Below, one piece after another: positions 1-7,860 of a stretch of 39,962 bases of DNA. Each line of letters starts with the position of its first letter. Position 1 is the first letter of the stretch. Origin of the DNA: an uncultured bacterium (GTDB lineage Bacteria > Bacillota_I > Bacilli_A > RFN20 > CAG-826); contig CASFQA010000008.1 in assembly GCA_949296775.1 (NCBI GenBank), positions 1 through 39,962 on the forward strand. Direction: 5' to 3'. The notes beneath the pieces are model-generated. The model searched no databases, was not told the origin of the DNA, and worked only from the letters and a program-made list of their open reading frames with translations. The translations under genes and the position numbers were made by a program.

Positions 1-247
1 TTCTTAAAGATTCAAGAGTAGGGAGTTTTCCATTATTTCCTTTGAGTCTTGATTCACCTTCTTTATAAGCAAGTTTGATAGCTTCTTTAATAGCATTAAC
101 GGTTTGTTCATCATCTTTTGGAATGATTAAGCATAAACTATATTTAGCATTGGCCTCATTTCCATTTGGATCATAAGGCTTAAATACATGAACGAATGAC
201 CATCTTGTATTTGGTCCCGTTACTACTTTTGTTGATTGATTATTCAT
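1..247 (-). CDS. DUF2815-family phage protein (3' end outside window)
   Basis: This is the first 82 codons of a leftward gene cut by the window edge. The protein starts [17 protein letters not shown] and continues with [23 protein letters not shown] and [10 protein letters not shown], a pattern I recognise from DUF2815. That is a phage early protein often found beside DUF2800 and the phage DNA polymerase, and thought to be a single-strand DNA-binding-like protein. An AAGGAGG ribosome binding site lies 9 nt before the ATG, inside the end of the upstream DUF2800 gene, so the two are co-transcribed. Family assignment comes from memory of sequence pattern. The C-terminus cannot be assessed. Confidence 0.7.
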   Translation of the reverse strand, partial: MNNQSTKVVTGPNTRWSFVHVFKPYDPNGNEANAKYSLCLIIPKDDEQTVNAIKEAIKLAYKEGESRLKGNNGKLPTLESLR

Positions 248-250
248 AAA

Positions 251-1393
251 TTATTTTTCCTCCTTGAATACATCAAAATCAGTATTCGCTAGGTTTAGCT
301 CTTCTCTTTTGTCACTTCTTAAAACAAGCGTCGGTTTGCCATGCGGCTTATTGACGTATTGTTCCAGAAGTGATTTGAATTTGGCTTTGCCTAGCTCTTT
401 TTCTATATCGGTGATCGAACGAAGTTTAGTGTCATAAGGATTGACGTTGTTTTCCTTTAAGACGTTTATGACGCTTCCTTCATCCGTGAACTTTCTGGTG
501 CTTCTACCCTCAACGAGCTTGAAGTTGACCCACTTCTTACCATCAAGAGCCTTAGCGACAGCAAAGTCCTTGATGTCATTTAGATATGAAGATATCTCAT
601 CTGCCTTAAGCAAGACTTCTTCGATCTCAATGTCGCTAAGCAAATTAGGGTTCCTGAATTCTTTATTTAAGATATCAAGGGCCACCTTGCTTCTTTCCTT
701 GCAGATTGCCCTAGCCTTGCAAAACCTGCACCAAGGACCGCTTCTGAATATCCCTTCGCCTTTGTCAGCAAGCTCGGCAGCTGGTTTTAGTACCTCTTCA
801 CCCCACTTAAGCAAATCGGCTTTGGTGGTTTCCCAAGTCGAGACGTTGCCGATTCTAGGTTGATAGATGGTTAGGATTATCTTCTCGAAATCATATAGGC
901 ATTCGAGTTCTTGGATTGCCCCTAAAGCATAGATTTTAAGCTGCGAATTTTCGGTGGCATCGACCTTGACCCCAAGCCCATACTTGAAGTCAATGATGTG
1001 AAGCGTCTTGTTCGTGGCGGCTAAGAAGTCGATGGTTCCGAATCCACCACCTACCCACTTGTCGTATGAAACTTGGTGTTCAACCATGACGTATGGAGCG
1101 TTTCCGCCATCCTCTTCTTTTAAGGCTTCAATTTGCTCCAAGGCGAACGAAACATAGGAATCGGTATATTCGTCCATTTCCTTATTGAAGATGGTAAGTT
1201 CTGGATACTCTAAGTTGATACCGATAGCCCTATTGAGTTTGTATTCCGCTAGGGCGTGCGCATTGCTTCCTTCTTCTGCATAGACCGAAGTCATATCTTC
1301 CATATCTTCAGTAAGCCTTGCGCTAGGCGGGCAATTGATCCACCTTTCAGAGGAACTTCCGCCTAATAGACAATGCAGTTTTTTATCTTCCAT
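251..1393 (-). CDS. DUF2800-family phage protein, Cas4/RecB-like PD-(D/E)XK nuclease fold
   Basis: A 380-residue protein of the DUF2800 family, common in Firmicute phage replication modules. The N-terminal segment SSSERWINCPPSARL (about residues 13-27) is typical of the family. A PD-(D/E)XK-like core is visible: GTIDF near residue 119, DFKYG near 135 and then QLKIYALGA. A later cysteine cluster (C-x2-C-x5-C in WCRFCKARAICKERS, near 223) resembles the Fe-S or metal cluster of Cas4/AddB-type nucleases. It is probably an exonuclease acting with phage recombination or replication. Its 3' end runs into the DUF2815 leader and its start overlaps the previous small gene by 11 bp, so it belongs to a tight leftward operon. 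Nuclease activity is inferred. Confidence 0.75.
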   Translation of the reverse strand: MEDKKLHCLLGGSSSERWINCPPSARLTEDMEDMTSVYAEEGSNAHALAEYKLNRAIGINLEYPELTIFNKEMDEYTDSYVSFALEQIEALKEEDGGNAPYVMVEHQVSYDKWVGGGFGTIDFLAATNKTLHIIDFKYGLGVKVDATENSQLKIYALGAIQELECLYDFEKIILTIYQPRIGNVSTWETTKADLLKWGEEVLKPAAELADKGEGIFRSGPWCRFCKARAICKERSKVALDILNKEFRNPNLLSDIEIEEVLLKADEISSYLNDIKDFAVAKALDGKKWVNFKLVEGRSTRKFTDEGSVINVLKENNVNPYDTKLRSITDIEKELGKAKFKSLLEQYVNKPHGKPTLVLRSDKREELNLANTDFDVFKEEK

Positions 1394-1655
1394 TGGCGAT
1401 GTCCCTCACACGGCTCAAGACTTCTTCATAGTGCTTTGGATCAAGTTCTGACAACTTATTGGCCCCAAAGCCGGTAATGATGTCTCTAATATCACTAGTG
1501 AAGCCTTTTCTAGCAAAAGATGTAAGTTCTGCACGGATTTCATCTAAAGTGATTGCGTTTTTCTCTTCCTTTTTCTCATTGAAATTAAGAAGATTTAAGG
1601 CTTCATCAATCTTGTTTTTGGCTTCTTCAAGAAGCTCGCTAATCTTTTGATTCAT
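1383..1655 (-). CDS. Small phage early protein, function unknown
   Basis: A 90-residue, mostly helical and charged protein (MNQKISELLEEAKNKIDEAL..., ending HYEEVLSRVRDIANGR). Proteins like this sit just upstream of DUF2800 in Firmicute phages and are sometimes given misleading ribosome-biogenesis names; I do not assign a function. The N-terminal half looks able to form a coiled coil. The C-terminal half, with TSFARKGFTSDIRDIITGFG, resembles a small ligand- or DNA-binding motif. AAAGAGGT precedes the ATG. It overlaps both neighbours by a few bases, consistent with translational coupling in the operon. Confidence 0.6.
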   Translation of the reverse strand: MNQKISELLEEAKNKIDEALNLLNFNEKKEEKNAITLDEIRAELTSFARKGFTSDIRDIITGFGANKLSELDPKHYEEVLSRVRDIANGR

Positions 1656-1770
1656 TTTTCTTTACCTCTTTTTCTTCTTCGTATGCGTCGCGGATAAGTT
1701 CTTCATCGCGCCAAGCTTTCCAGTCCTCTTCTTCGCTTGCATAGGAAGGCTTGCATTTAAAATCGTTCAT
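1639..1770 (-). CDS. Short acidic phage protein (43 aa), unknown
   Basis: A 43-codon reading frame beginning MNDFKCKPSYASEEEDWKAW and ending KKNESKD. It starts at an ATGA overlap with the stop of the upstream Cys-rich gene and has a GGAGG ribosome binding site 9 nt before the ATG. It ends just inside the next gene, which it overlaps. The end-to-end packing and the good ribosome binding site argue that it is real. No family recognised; it is rich in Glu, Asp and Trp. Confidence 0.55.
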   Translation of the reverse strand: MNDFKCKPSYASEEEDWKAWRDEELIRDAYEEEKEVKKNESKD

Positions 1771-1961
1771 CGTTTGTTACCTCCGCATTTACAGCCACCT
1801 GAGCAAGAACCAGAACAACCTTTGTTTTCGTTCTTTTTGTTTTTCTTGATAGCGACATCGACAACGACATCTTCAAGGTTCAATGAGAAGCGAAGTGATT
1901 TAGGTTTAGGTTCAGTCCCGAAAATGGCATTGAGTAATTTTTCTTGTTTGCTTTCTTCCAT
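1767..1961 (-). CDS. Small Cys-rich-tail phage protein, unknown
   Basis: A 64-residue protein with an N-terminal helical segment (MEESKQEKLLNAIFG), a central FSLNLEDVVVDVAIKK strand-like region and a Lys/Asn-rich linker. The end is Cys/Gly-rich: CSGSCSGGCKCGGNKR, with four Cys in eleven residues. The tail could bind a metal ion, but no standard zinc-finger spacing is present. TAGGAGGAAAC precedes the ATG. It is the first gene of the four-gene leftward run ending in DUF2815, unless the sigma-like gene upstream reads into it. Confidence 0.55.
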   Translation of the reverse strand: MEESKQEKLLNAIFGTEPKPKSLRFSLNLEDVVVDVAIKKNKKNENKGCSGSCSGGCKCGGNKR

Positions 1962-1991
1962 ATGTTTCCTCCTATCAATTAGTGAAGGTTC

Positions 1992-2025
1992 TAGATGCCC
2001 ACCGGTTGTTGAATTCGAGCATCTA
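1992..2025. repeat. 7-bp inverted repeat in the phage operon leader
   Basis: TAGATGC (1992-1998) and its exact complement GCATCTA (2019-2025) are separated by 20 nt, in the gap between the sigma-like gene and the Cys-rich gene. The gap holds no gene. The repeat could form an RNA hairpin in the leader of the downstream operon or be an operator. Short and unsupported by anything else. Confidence 0.25.
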
Positions 2026-2084
2026 CCGCCTTCATAACCTAAGGAGGTTTTGGATAGTGGTCGTCAACCAAAACTAATGTGTAT

Positions 2085-2615
2085 TTATGAATTGATTGAG
2101 TTCCAATATCCTTGGAGTTTTGCTCTCAAGTGCTCCTTTGCCTTTTCCCACTTCTTATGAGCGGCTTGCTTGGATATTCCTAAAGCACGGCCTATCTCAC
2201 TAAAAGAACAGGAATCAGCGAACATTCGAGCTACGACTTTCAGGTCTTCTGATGGCAAGGAGTCGATGGCTTCTTGCACCTTCTCTTCCTTTTCCATTCG
2301 TTCAGCATATTGAATTGGGGTTTCATCACTTGATGCAACTTCAATCCCGGCCTCTGCCAATTGTTCGATTGAGACCTTGTTCGGTTTCTTCGACCAAAAA
2401 TAAGAGCATTTGAAGCAATCCTTCTTGCACTTGATCTCAAAGCCACGTGAGCCAATGATCGTGCAATGATATTGCATCCTCTCGTAGTAATGGAGTCTCT
2501 CTTCGAATCGCTTCTCTTCGAGCATCCACTCTTCGAGGGTTGTCGGTGTTCTTTCGTCTCTACCGCCAAAAGAGGTATTGTGGCTTGTGCCACGATTGTT
2601 GAATTTTGTAGACAA
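2085..2615 (-). CDS. Sigma-70 region-4-like phage transcription regulator
   Basis: A 176-residue protein whose C-terminal third is a sigma-factor region-4-type helix-turn-helix: IDSLPSEDLKVVARMF, then SFSEIGRALGISKQAAHKKW and KAKEHLRAKL. The middle contains a Cys group (IKCKKDCFKCSYFW) that could hold a metal. It is probably a phage late or early-gene activator, or a sigma-like factor, for this leftward module. The only in-frame start with reasonable coverage is TTG at 2613-2615, and the frame is closed by a stop 27 bp further upstream. No strong ribosome binding site is visible, so the 5' end may be wrong or the gene may be slightly truncated at the junction with the defence genes. Confidence 0.6.
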   Translation of the reverse strand: MSTKFNNRGTSHNTSFGGRDERTPTTLEEWMLEEKRFEERLHYYERMQYHCTIIGSRGFEIKCKKDCFKCSYFWSKKPNKVSIEQLAEAGIEVASSDETPIQYAERMEKEEKVQEAIDSLPSEDLKVVARMFADSCSFSEIGRALGISKQAAHKKWEKAKEHLRAKLQGYWNSINS

Positions 2616-2761
2616 TTTGTTGTTCCAAGTATCGGAGCAACATCACCGTTAAGTTTTCTCGTCTACATTCCTCTCTCCGCCCGAACGGTTATCTAGAATC
2701 GAGGCGGAATTGTTAAGCTACGTCTAGCTTATGGTTAAAGTATAAATCGGGATTTTTTTAT

Positions 2762-2794
2762 ATTCTTTGGTACAACTTGGGTCATTCTTTGGTA
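2762..2794. repeat. Two 11-bp direct repeats, 22 bp apart
   Basis: ATTCTTTGGTA occurs at 2762-2772 and again at 2784-2794. The 22-bp period is about two helical turns, so a dimeric regulator could bind both copies on the same DNA face. They lie about 90 bp upstream of the -10 box of the HamA-like gene. Confidence 0.4.
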
Positions 2795-2878
2795 TCTTTT
2801 TGGGTATATAAAAATAAGTCCAAAAATGCGCTGTTTTTCGAATAAATACAGGCATTTAAAGACTTGAAAACACACTTA

Positions 2879-2887
2879 TGTTATAAT
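2879..2887 (+). promoter_or_regulatory. Extended -10 promoter of the Hachiman-like pair
   Basis: TG-T-TATAAT: a consensus -10 hexamer at 2882-2887 with the upstream TGn extension. There is no good -35 at 17 bp. The transcript would have a leader of about 55 nt ending in AAGGAA before the ATG. Confidence 0.6.
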
Positions 2888-2949
2888 AGAAAACAGGAAT
2901 TTATATAAACTTGCTTGACAAGTAAATTTGAATTGAAAGAAGGAATACA

Positions 2950-4425
2950 ATGTACAGATTCCGATTCGGTAATCTCTTTACGCTACTAGATGAAATCAAA
3001 CTGAAAAAATCTGGAAGGCTTGGCAGTCAAGTCAAACTTTATGCTGCACTCGTGAATCCCAATGATGATAGCGGTGTTTCTATAGACTCTGGAGACGTCG
3101 GCAAACTTGCTAAAGGTCAATTTAATCCAAGTGGCTATGTTCAGGAAATAATAAATAATCTATCAGTAAATGAATTGACTCAAAACTACTTATCAAATCT
3201 AATTCCTGCACTAAACCAAGCCATGTTAAAACCTCTTATTTTGGCTATCAAAAGCATTCTGGAATCCGATGCAACTATTTCACCTACACAAACATTTGCT
3301 GTGGACGATTGCAGAAAAGAATCGATAATAAACGACAATGTTATATTCCTAGCTAGATTGCTTGCATGTCTAGTCAAGGAGACGATAGGCCAACCAAATG
3401 ATAAATACGAAGGCGAAGAACTTCTTCCTAAGAAATATGTTGAAACATTTATCGATGACAACAGGATAGACAAAATAAAAATAGTAAATAAAGAGGAGGA
3501 TGTTTCTACTCCACTCGAAAAGACATTATTTACAAACACATTTAGCAGAATCTTTGAAGAAGTAAATCCAAATGGCTACTCACTTAACATCAGTAACACT
3601 AATAGATTCAAAGTTTTTGTGTTGGACATTTATAAAAAAGAAGGGTTCGAGACACAGCATCTTAGCGATTTCATAATAGAAAACATCGGTGCATATGTTC
3701 GCTCACGAAACTACGTCGCTAACTCTAAAGAGGAAGGAAATCCTTTTACTTTAGGCCATTATGCCATAAGAGAAATGAGAGCTAGGATAAAAGACAAAAC
3801 CGAAGCCTTTTCACATGTAATGACTTATACATTTATGGAGTCGGCGCTCCATGCTCCTAAGATATTCTCAGCCTATGAATTAGAACATAAATTATCTGGA
3901 GATAAAATATCAAAAATATCTGGTATTTATTTGTTACCTTATGGAAGCGTGGAAGGTTATGCCAACCAGCTTGTTTTCGGATCTTCAAACGTTAATAACT
4001 CCATAACTACTGCTATTGATAATGTTTTAGAAATAACTGCATATATTGACAAAAACGAATCCGAAATGAGAAGACATATCCATAACAATATCTTTCATTA
4101 TGGCAATAGCTTTAACGAAGATACCAAAGCCTATCTAAAAAGTGTTCTAATTCCAGATAGAAATGCATCGGTCCCTAAAATTAATTCGTTTGGCATTTTC
4201 TTTTCCTATTCTATAGATCTTTCCTCAATAGAAACAAACAATAAATATCAAATCAAAAAGGAAGTATGCGAATTGATAAACAAGGAAATTGAGCAGGCTA
4301 TTCCCTATATAGAAAGCAAAATCAAATCTATGGGACTAGACACTTATCCTTTCTATTTCTTCGTACTTCCACTTGCTGACGCCGAAAGGGCCTCGTCCGA
4401 AATAATGGACGAAGTATTAAGGTGA
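2950..4425 (+). CDS. HamA-like (DUF1837) defence protein with altered nuclease motif
   Basis: A 491-residue protein directly before a HamB-like helicase. Residues 1 to about 250 form a domain I do not recognise. The second half resembles the C-terminal domain of HamA/AbpA (DUF1837): HAPKIFS at 301-307, then SKISGIYLL at 321-329 and LVFGSSNV at 341-348, followed by a helix (AIDNVLEI) and a C-terminal DTYPFYFFVLPL strand. In studied HamA proteins this fold is a PD-(D/E)XK nuclease with an E-x-K pair. Here the equivalent place reads S-x-N, and the upstream Asp also seems absent. So the protein may be nuclease-dead or use other residues. Six bases separate it from the helicase, so the pair is an operon. 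Family assignment is by pattern, moderate. Confidence 0.55.
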   Translation: MYRFRFGNLFTLLDEIKLKKSGRLGSQVKLYAALVNPNDDSGVSIDSGDVGKLAKGQFNPSGYVQEIINNLSVNELTQNYLSNLIPALNQAMLKPLILAIKSILESDATISPTQTFAVDDCRKESIINDNVIFLARLLACLVKETIGQPNDKYEGEELLPKKYVETFIDDNRIDKIKIVNKEEDVSTPLEKTLFTNTFSRIFEEVNPNGYSLNISNTNRFKVFVLDIYKKEGFETQHLSDFIIENIGAYVRSRNYVANSKEEGNPFTLGHYAIREMRARIKDKTEAFSHVMTYTFMESALHAPKIFSAYELEHKLSGDKISKISGIYLLPYGSVEGYANQLVFGSSNVNNSITTAIDNVLEITAYIDKNESEMRRHIHNNIFHYGNSFNEDTKAYLKSVLIPDRNASVPKINSFGIFFSYSIDLSSIETNNKYQIKKEVCELINKEIEQAIPYIESKIKSMGLDTYPFYFFVLPLADAERASSEIMDEVLR

Positions 4426-4430
4426 TTTAA

Positions 4431-7043
4431 ATGGCGACAACAAGACAAAAAAGTTTCTTTGAGGATTTATTCGATGACCTTTCAAAGAATGATTATTTAT
4501 TAGAACTATATGATGAGTTATTACGAAATTACACCCGTTATATTTTCGGACGAACAATTGAGAAATTAGAAGACAAAAAAATCAAAGATTTATTGAGATT
4601 TGCAGAGATTTTATCCAATTCAATGGATGGAAACCATAAAATTTGGGCTCAGCAGATAGTAGCATTATTGGATAAATTAAATCCCAAAAATAACGAAATA
4701 GAAGATACCAAACGATATGTCTTGCTTTCATGCACGAATTTCAAAGGTCTAGGCAACGAGCTAACTCCTACCGGTGATTTTTTAGATGATGTCTCTAACG
4801 AAATAATCATGGATTCGCTAAAAATTCCTAATACCGAAAACGATCACTTCTTTTCAGAGCAAAAGGAAATCTACGACTCATTTCAAAAAGAAAGCTGCTC
4901 TTATTCTGCTCCTACTTCCATGGGCAAGTCTTTTGTCATGCGCATCTTCATCAAAGACCAAATCAAAAAAGGCTCCAATAAGAACTATGCGATTATAGTC
5001 CCTACTAAAGCCTTAATCAGCGAGGTCAAAAAATCGATTATTGAAGATATGGCAAGCGACCTTACTGAGCATGATTATCGAATAATAACAGCAGTTGGTG
5101 ATTTGGCATTGACCATCCCTCATAAATTCATATACGTAATGACGCCTGAGAGAATGCTATATCTAATAAACACCAAACCAGATCTTAAAATTGATTATCT
5201 TTTCATTGATGAAGCACACAAACTCTCTTCCAAAGATACAAGAAGTCCGCTTTATTACGACTTATTAGATAAAATCTCATCTCGTGAGCAACTTCCCTAT
5301 ATTTTCTTTTCCTCACCAAACATTCCTAATCCAGAGATTTATTTGAAGCTTATCAAAAACGCAAATTTAGAAAACAAGATCCATGTTTCCTTCTCTCCGG
5401 TTAGTCAGATCAAATATCTTATTGATTTGAAAAACGGCGGTTTAATAAGAGTTTTCAATGATTTTTCTAAGGAATTTATTCAAATAGGAAACCGAAGCTC
5501 AGCCATTAACCTGAACTCCATTATCGATGAAGTAGGCAAAAATAAGCAAAACCTAATCTATTGCTCTTCAATTGATAAGACGATGAAGGCAGCAAAAAAC
5601 TATGCTCAAAACCTACCTGACAAAACCAATCCTGAACTGGATAAATTGTCCAAAGATATAGCAACTGAAATACATAAGGATTATTTCCTAGTGAAGATAA
5701 TCAAAAAGGGTGTCGCATTTCACGTTGGATACTTGCCTGCTAACATCCGTTCACAAATAGAAAAATTATATAAAGACGGAGTCATTAATCATTTGTTCTG
5801 CACTTCCACTTTAATCGAAGGTGTCAACCTACCTGCTGATAATCTATTTATAACTAGTTATAAAGCTGGTACTTCTAGCTTTGATGAGGTTTCATTTAGA
5901 AATCTGATAGGTCGTGTCGGAAGAATCAAGTTCAACTTATTTGGAAATGTGTTTTTGATAACCCTTCGAGATGAAGCTGATAAAGATAAATCGCCAGAAA
6001 AATATTCAGAATTGCTAAAGACCGAAATACCTGAACAACAACTGTCGGCTGATGAAGTTCTTAGGCCAATAGATAAGCAAAGAATCGTAAAAGCGTTGGT
6101 TCACGAAGATTATGAAATCCTGTCTAAGCCTGATGACACGACTGCAAATAAATTCGAGATAATGCGAAAATTCCAGCTTATTCTCAAAAACGATATTCAA
6201 AGTGGCAACACATCTGCTGTAAGCGAATCTTTTAAAAACGAACTCTCGCCTGAGGAATTAAATGCAATTAAGTCAATAGATAAACCTGATAACAAAAGCA
6301 TTGATATATCACCAGATCAATATAGGAATTTAAGAGACTATATCAGCGATGGAAATTCCTACCCTGCTACTCATTTTAGCTATAACGAAATAGTCCATTT
6401 TTTAGAAAAACTTTCAGATATCTTCAAGTGGAGAGTTTACGAAAAGAAAACACTAGGAAACTGGGACTGGAATAAATATAGGCTTACTCACATCAAGTAT
6501 TACGCGACTTTATTACTTCATTGGATGCAAGGAGATAATCTAGCTTATATCATTAGAAGTGCCATTGAGTATAAAGAAAAACATAATGATACTGGAGTTT
6601 GGTTAAATAGTCATAAAATCGAGGAATACTATAATCCATACGATGAACAGCATAAAAACTACGTCATAGCCGATACTTTGAACTCACTAGATAAGGTTAT
6701 TCTTTTTAAGATTTCAAATTACTTCAGGGAATTCTCTACTGAGTATAAGAAAGTTAATAACATCGACGGAAGATTCCCTAACGATTGGTACGAATATGTC
6801 GAGTACGGAACAAACGACGATATTATCATCACGCTCCAACAATGTGGATTTGAAAGAGAACAAGCCCAATATATAAAATCACACGGTTATCTTGATCTAA
6901 ATACTCCTTCTTCTGTTGCTACTTTCACAATCAAAAAAGAAGAAATATTGAAATCAAGAGATGAAGATGTGGTTAATCAAGCTAAAGAAGCACTTATCAA
7001 TGTGCCTGAGCTATTTAAAGAAACTTTCTATTGTAATAATTGA
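4431..7043 (+). CDS. HamB-like superfamily 2 DEAD/DEAH helicase
   Basis: An 870-residue helicase. Motifs seen: Walker A SAPTSMGKS (159-167), MTPERM (motif Ib, 237-242), DEAH (260-263), FSSPN (motif III position, 293-297), CTSTLIEGVNLPA (motif V, 457-469) and NLIGRVGRI (motif VI, 491-499). This set and the size match HamB, the helicase of Hachiman anti-phage defence, which is thought to sense DNA ends or damage and release the HamA effector. The N-terminal 130 residues and the C-terminal third (after 560) have no motif I can name and probably contact HamA. It ends 9 bp from the convergent protease gene. The helicase call is firm; the Hachiman call depends on the partner. Confidence 0.75.
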   Translation: MATTRQKSFFEDLFDDLSKNDYLLELYDELLRNYTRYIFGRTIEKLEDKKIKDLLRFAEILSNSMDGNHKIWAQQIVALLDKLNPKNNEIEDTKRYVLLSCTNFKGLGNELTPTGDFLDDVSNEIIMDSLKIPNTENDHFFSEQKEIYDSFQKESCSYSAPTSMGKSFVMRIFIKDQIKKGSNKNYAIIVPTKALISEVKKSIIEDMASDLTEHDYRIITAVGDLALTIPHKFIYVMTPERMLYLINTKPDLKIDYLFIDEAHKLSSKDTRSPLYYDLLDKISSREQLPYIFFSSPNIPNPEIYLKLIKNANLENKIHVSFSPVSQIKYLIDLKNGGLIRVFNDFSKEFIQIGNRSSAINLNSIIDEVGKNKQNLIYCSSIDKTMKAAKNYAQNLPDKTNPELDKLSKDIATEIHKDYFLVKIIKKGVAFHVGYLPANIRSQIEKLYKDGVINHLFCTSTLIEGVNLPADNLFITSYKAGTSSFDEVSFRNLIGRVGRIKFNLFGNVFLITLRDEADKDKSPEKYSELLKTEIPEQQLSADEVLRPIDKQRIVKALVHEDYEILSKPDDTTANKFEIMRKFQLILKNDIQSGNTSAVSESFKNELSPEELNAIKSIDKPDNKSIDISPDQYRNLRDYISDGNSYPATHFSYNEIVHFLEKLSDIFKWRVYEKKTLGNWDWNKYRLTHIKYYATLLLHWMQGDNLAYIIRSAIEYKEKHNDTGVWLNSHKIEEYYNPYDEQHKNYVIADTLNSLDKVILFKISNYFREFSTEYKKVNNIDGRFPNDWYEYVEYGTNDDIIITLQQCGFEREQAQYIKSHGYLDLNTPSSVATFTIKKEEILKSRDEDVVNQAKEALINVPELFKETFYCNN

Positions 7044-7052
7044 TAAATTGTT

Positions 7053-7859
7053 TCAATGCTTATAAATTAATTTTAGTAAATCATCAAAAACTAGAAGTTG
7101 ATTTGCTTTAATAACAACTCCCAAGTGATTAGGTATAAAAGAATCATCTGAAAGTTTATAGGTGCTCGTTTCTATCTTTTCCACTTTTATTTCGTTGCCT
7201 ATAAAGTGTTTATATGTGCTTGATATAATTCCTAAAAATTTAAATCTTCTACCTAATGATAAAGAATTTTTACCATTTTGAAACAAACCGTTGCTATATA
7301 AATAAACGGGTGAACCACTAGAGCCACCATACACTGACGCATCGATTAAAAACAAAGGTTTTCCTTCAAAATTATACTTCACTGATGTTGCTGTGAGTCC
7401 TTTTCTTACAATCGGTTTATTATTAACTTTGTCATAAATCCAATCAGGATATCCAACAAAAATTACATCTTCGATATCAGATATGAAGCTATAGTCAGTT
7501 TCGCTTATTATTAAATCACGTGACAATCCTTTGAAAAATACATTTGTTCCTTGCATTTTAAGAGTATTAAGTAGTTTCCCAATAGGCAATACGCAAAGAT
7601 CGATATCAGAATTTGGGTGCATAATCCACTGCGATTCAAAATTATCAATTTTACTTACAATATGTTCGCCAATCAGTGATTCACCGGAAATGGCGTTTTT
7701 AACAACATGCTTATTTGTAACAATAGCAGGTATACATGTTTTATTTTGAGAATCAGTACAAAAATTAAAGAAAAATCCTGTACCACTTCCTTTAAATTGG
7801 TCAGATATCTTAGTTTCTATTCTTATAGTCGTGTTTAAAATTTCTTCATCTAAAGTCAT
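7053..7859 (-). CDS. Trypsin-like (S1-fold) serine protease, cytoplasmic
   Basis: A 268-residue protein with a chymotrypsin/HtrA-type catalytic set: GSGTGFFF at the start of the barrel, His in VTNKHVV (H51), Asp in NSDIDLCVLP (85 or 87) and Ser in GGSSGSPVY (S181). No signal peptide, membrane segment or PDZ domain is seen, so it is likely cytoplasmic. It is the last gene of the leftward restriction operon, 1 bp after the GIY-YIG gene. Stand-alone trypsin-like proteases of this kind recur in defence islands, where some act as effectors triggered by partner proteins. Whether it belongs functionally to the restriction genes or to the convergent Hachiman-like pair is open. Fold assignment is confident; role is inference. 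Confidence 0.75.
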   Translation of the reverse strand: MTLDEEILNTTIRIETKISDQFKGSGTGFFFNFCTDSQNKTCIPAIVTNKHVVKNAISGESLIGEHIVSKIDNFESQWIMHPNSDIDLCVLPIGKLLNTLKMQGTNVFFKGLSRDLIISETDYSFISDIEDVIFVGYPDWIYDKVNNKPIVRKGLTATSVKYNFEGKPLFLIDASVYGGSSGSPVYLYSNGLFQNGKNSLSLGRRFKFLGIISSTYKHFIGNEIKVEKIETSTYKLSDDSFIPNHLGVVIKANQLLVFDDLLKLIYKH

Positions 7860-7860
7860 A

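Larger units (their letters stand above)
2616..2949. other. Intergenic junction between phage module and defence genes
   Basis: This 334-bp AT-rich stretch separates leftward phage genes from the rightward HamA-like gene. It holds the HamA-like promoter and a pair of 11-bp direct repeats, listed separately. I see no further gene in it. Confidence 0.6.

Noticed and set aside
1974-2036. 14-codon frame MKAVDARIQQPVGI on the minus strand
   Set aside because: Too short and without a ribosome binding site.
2240-2593. 117-codon minus-strand frame inside the sigma-like gene
   Set aside because: Same-strand shadow in another frame, with Arg/Ser-rich noise and no start signal.
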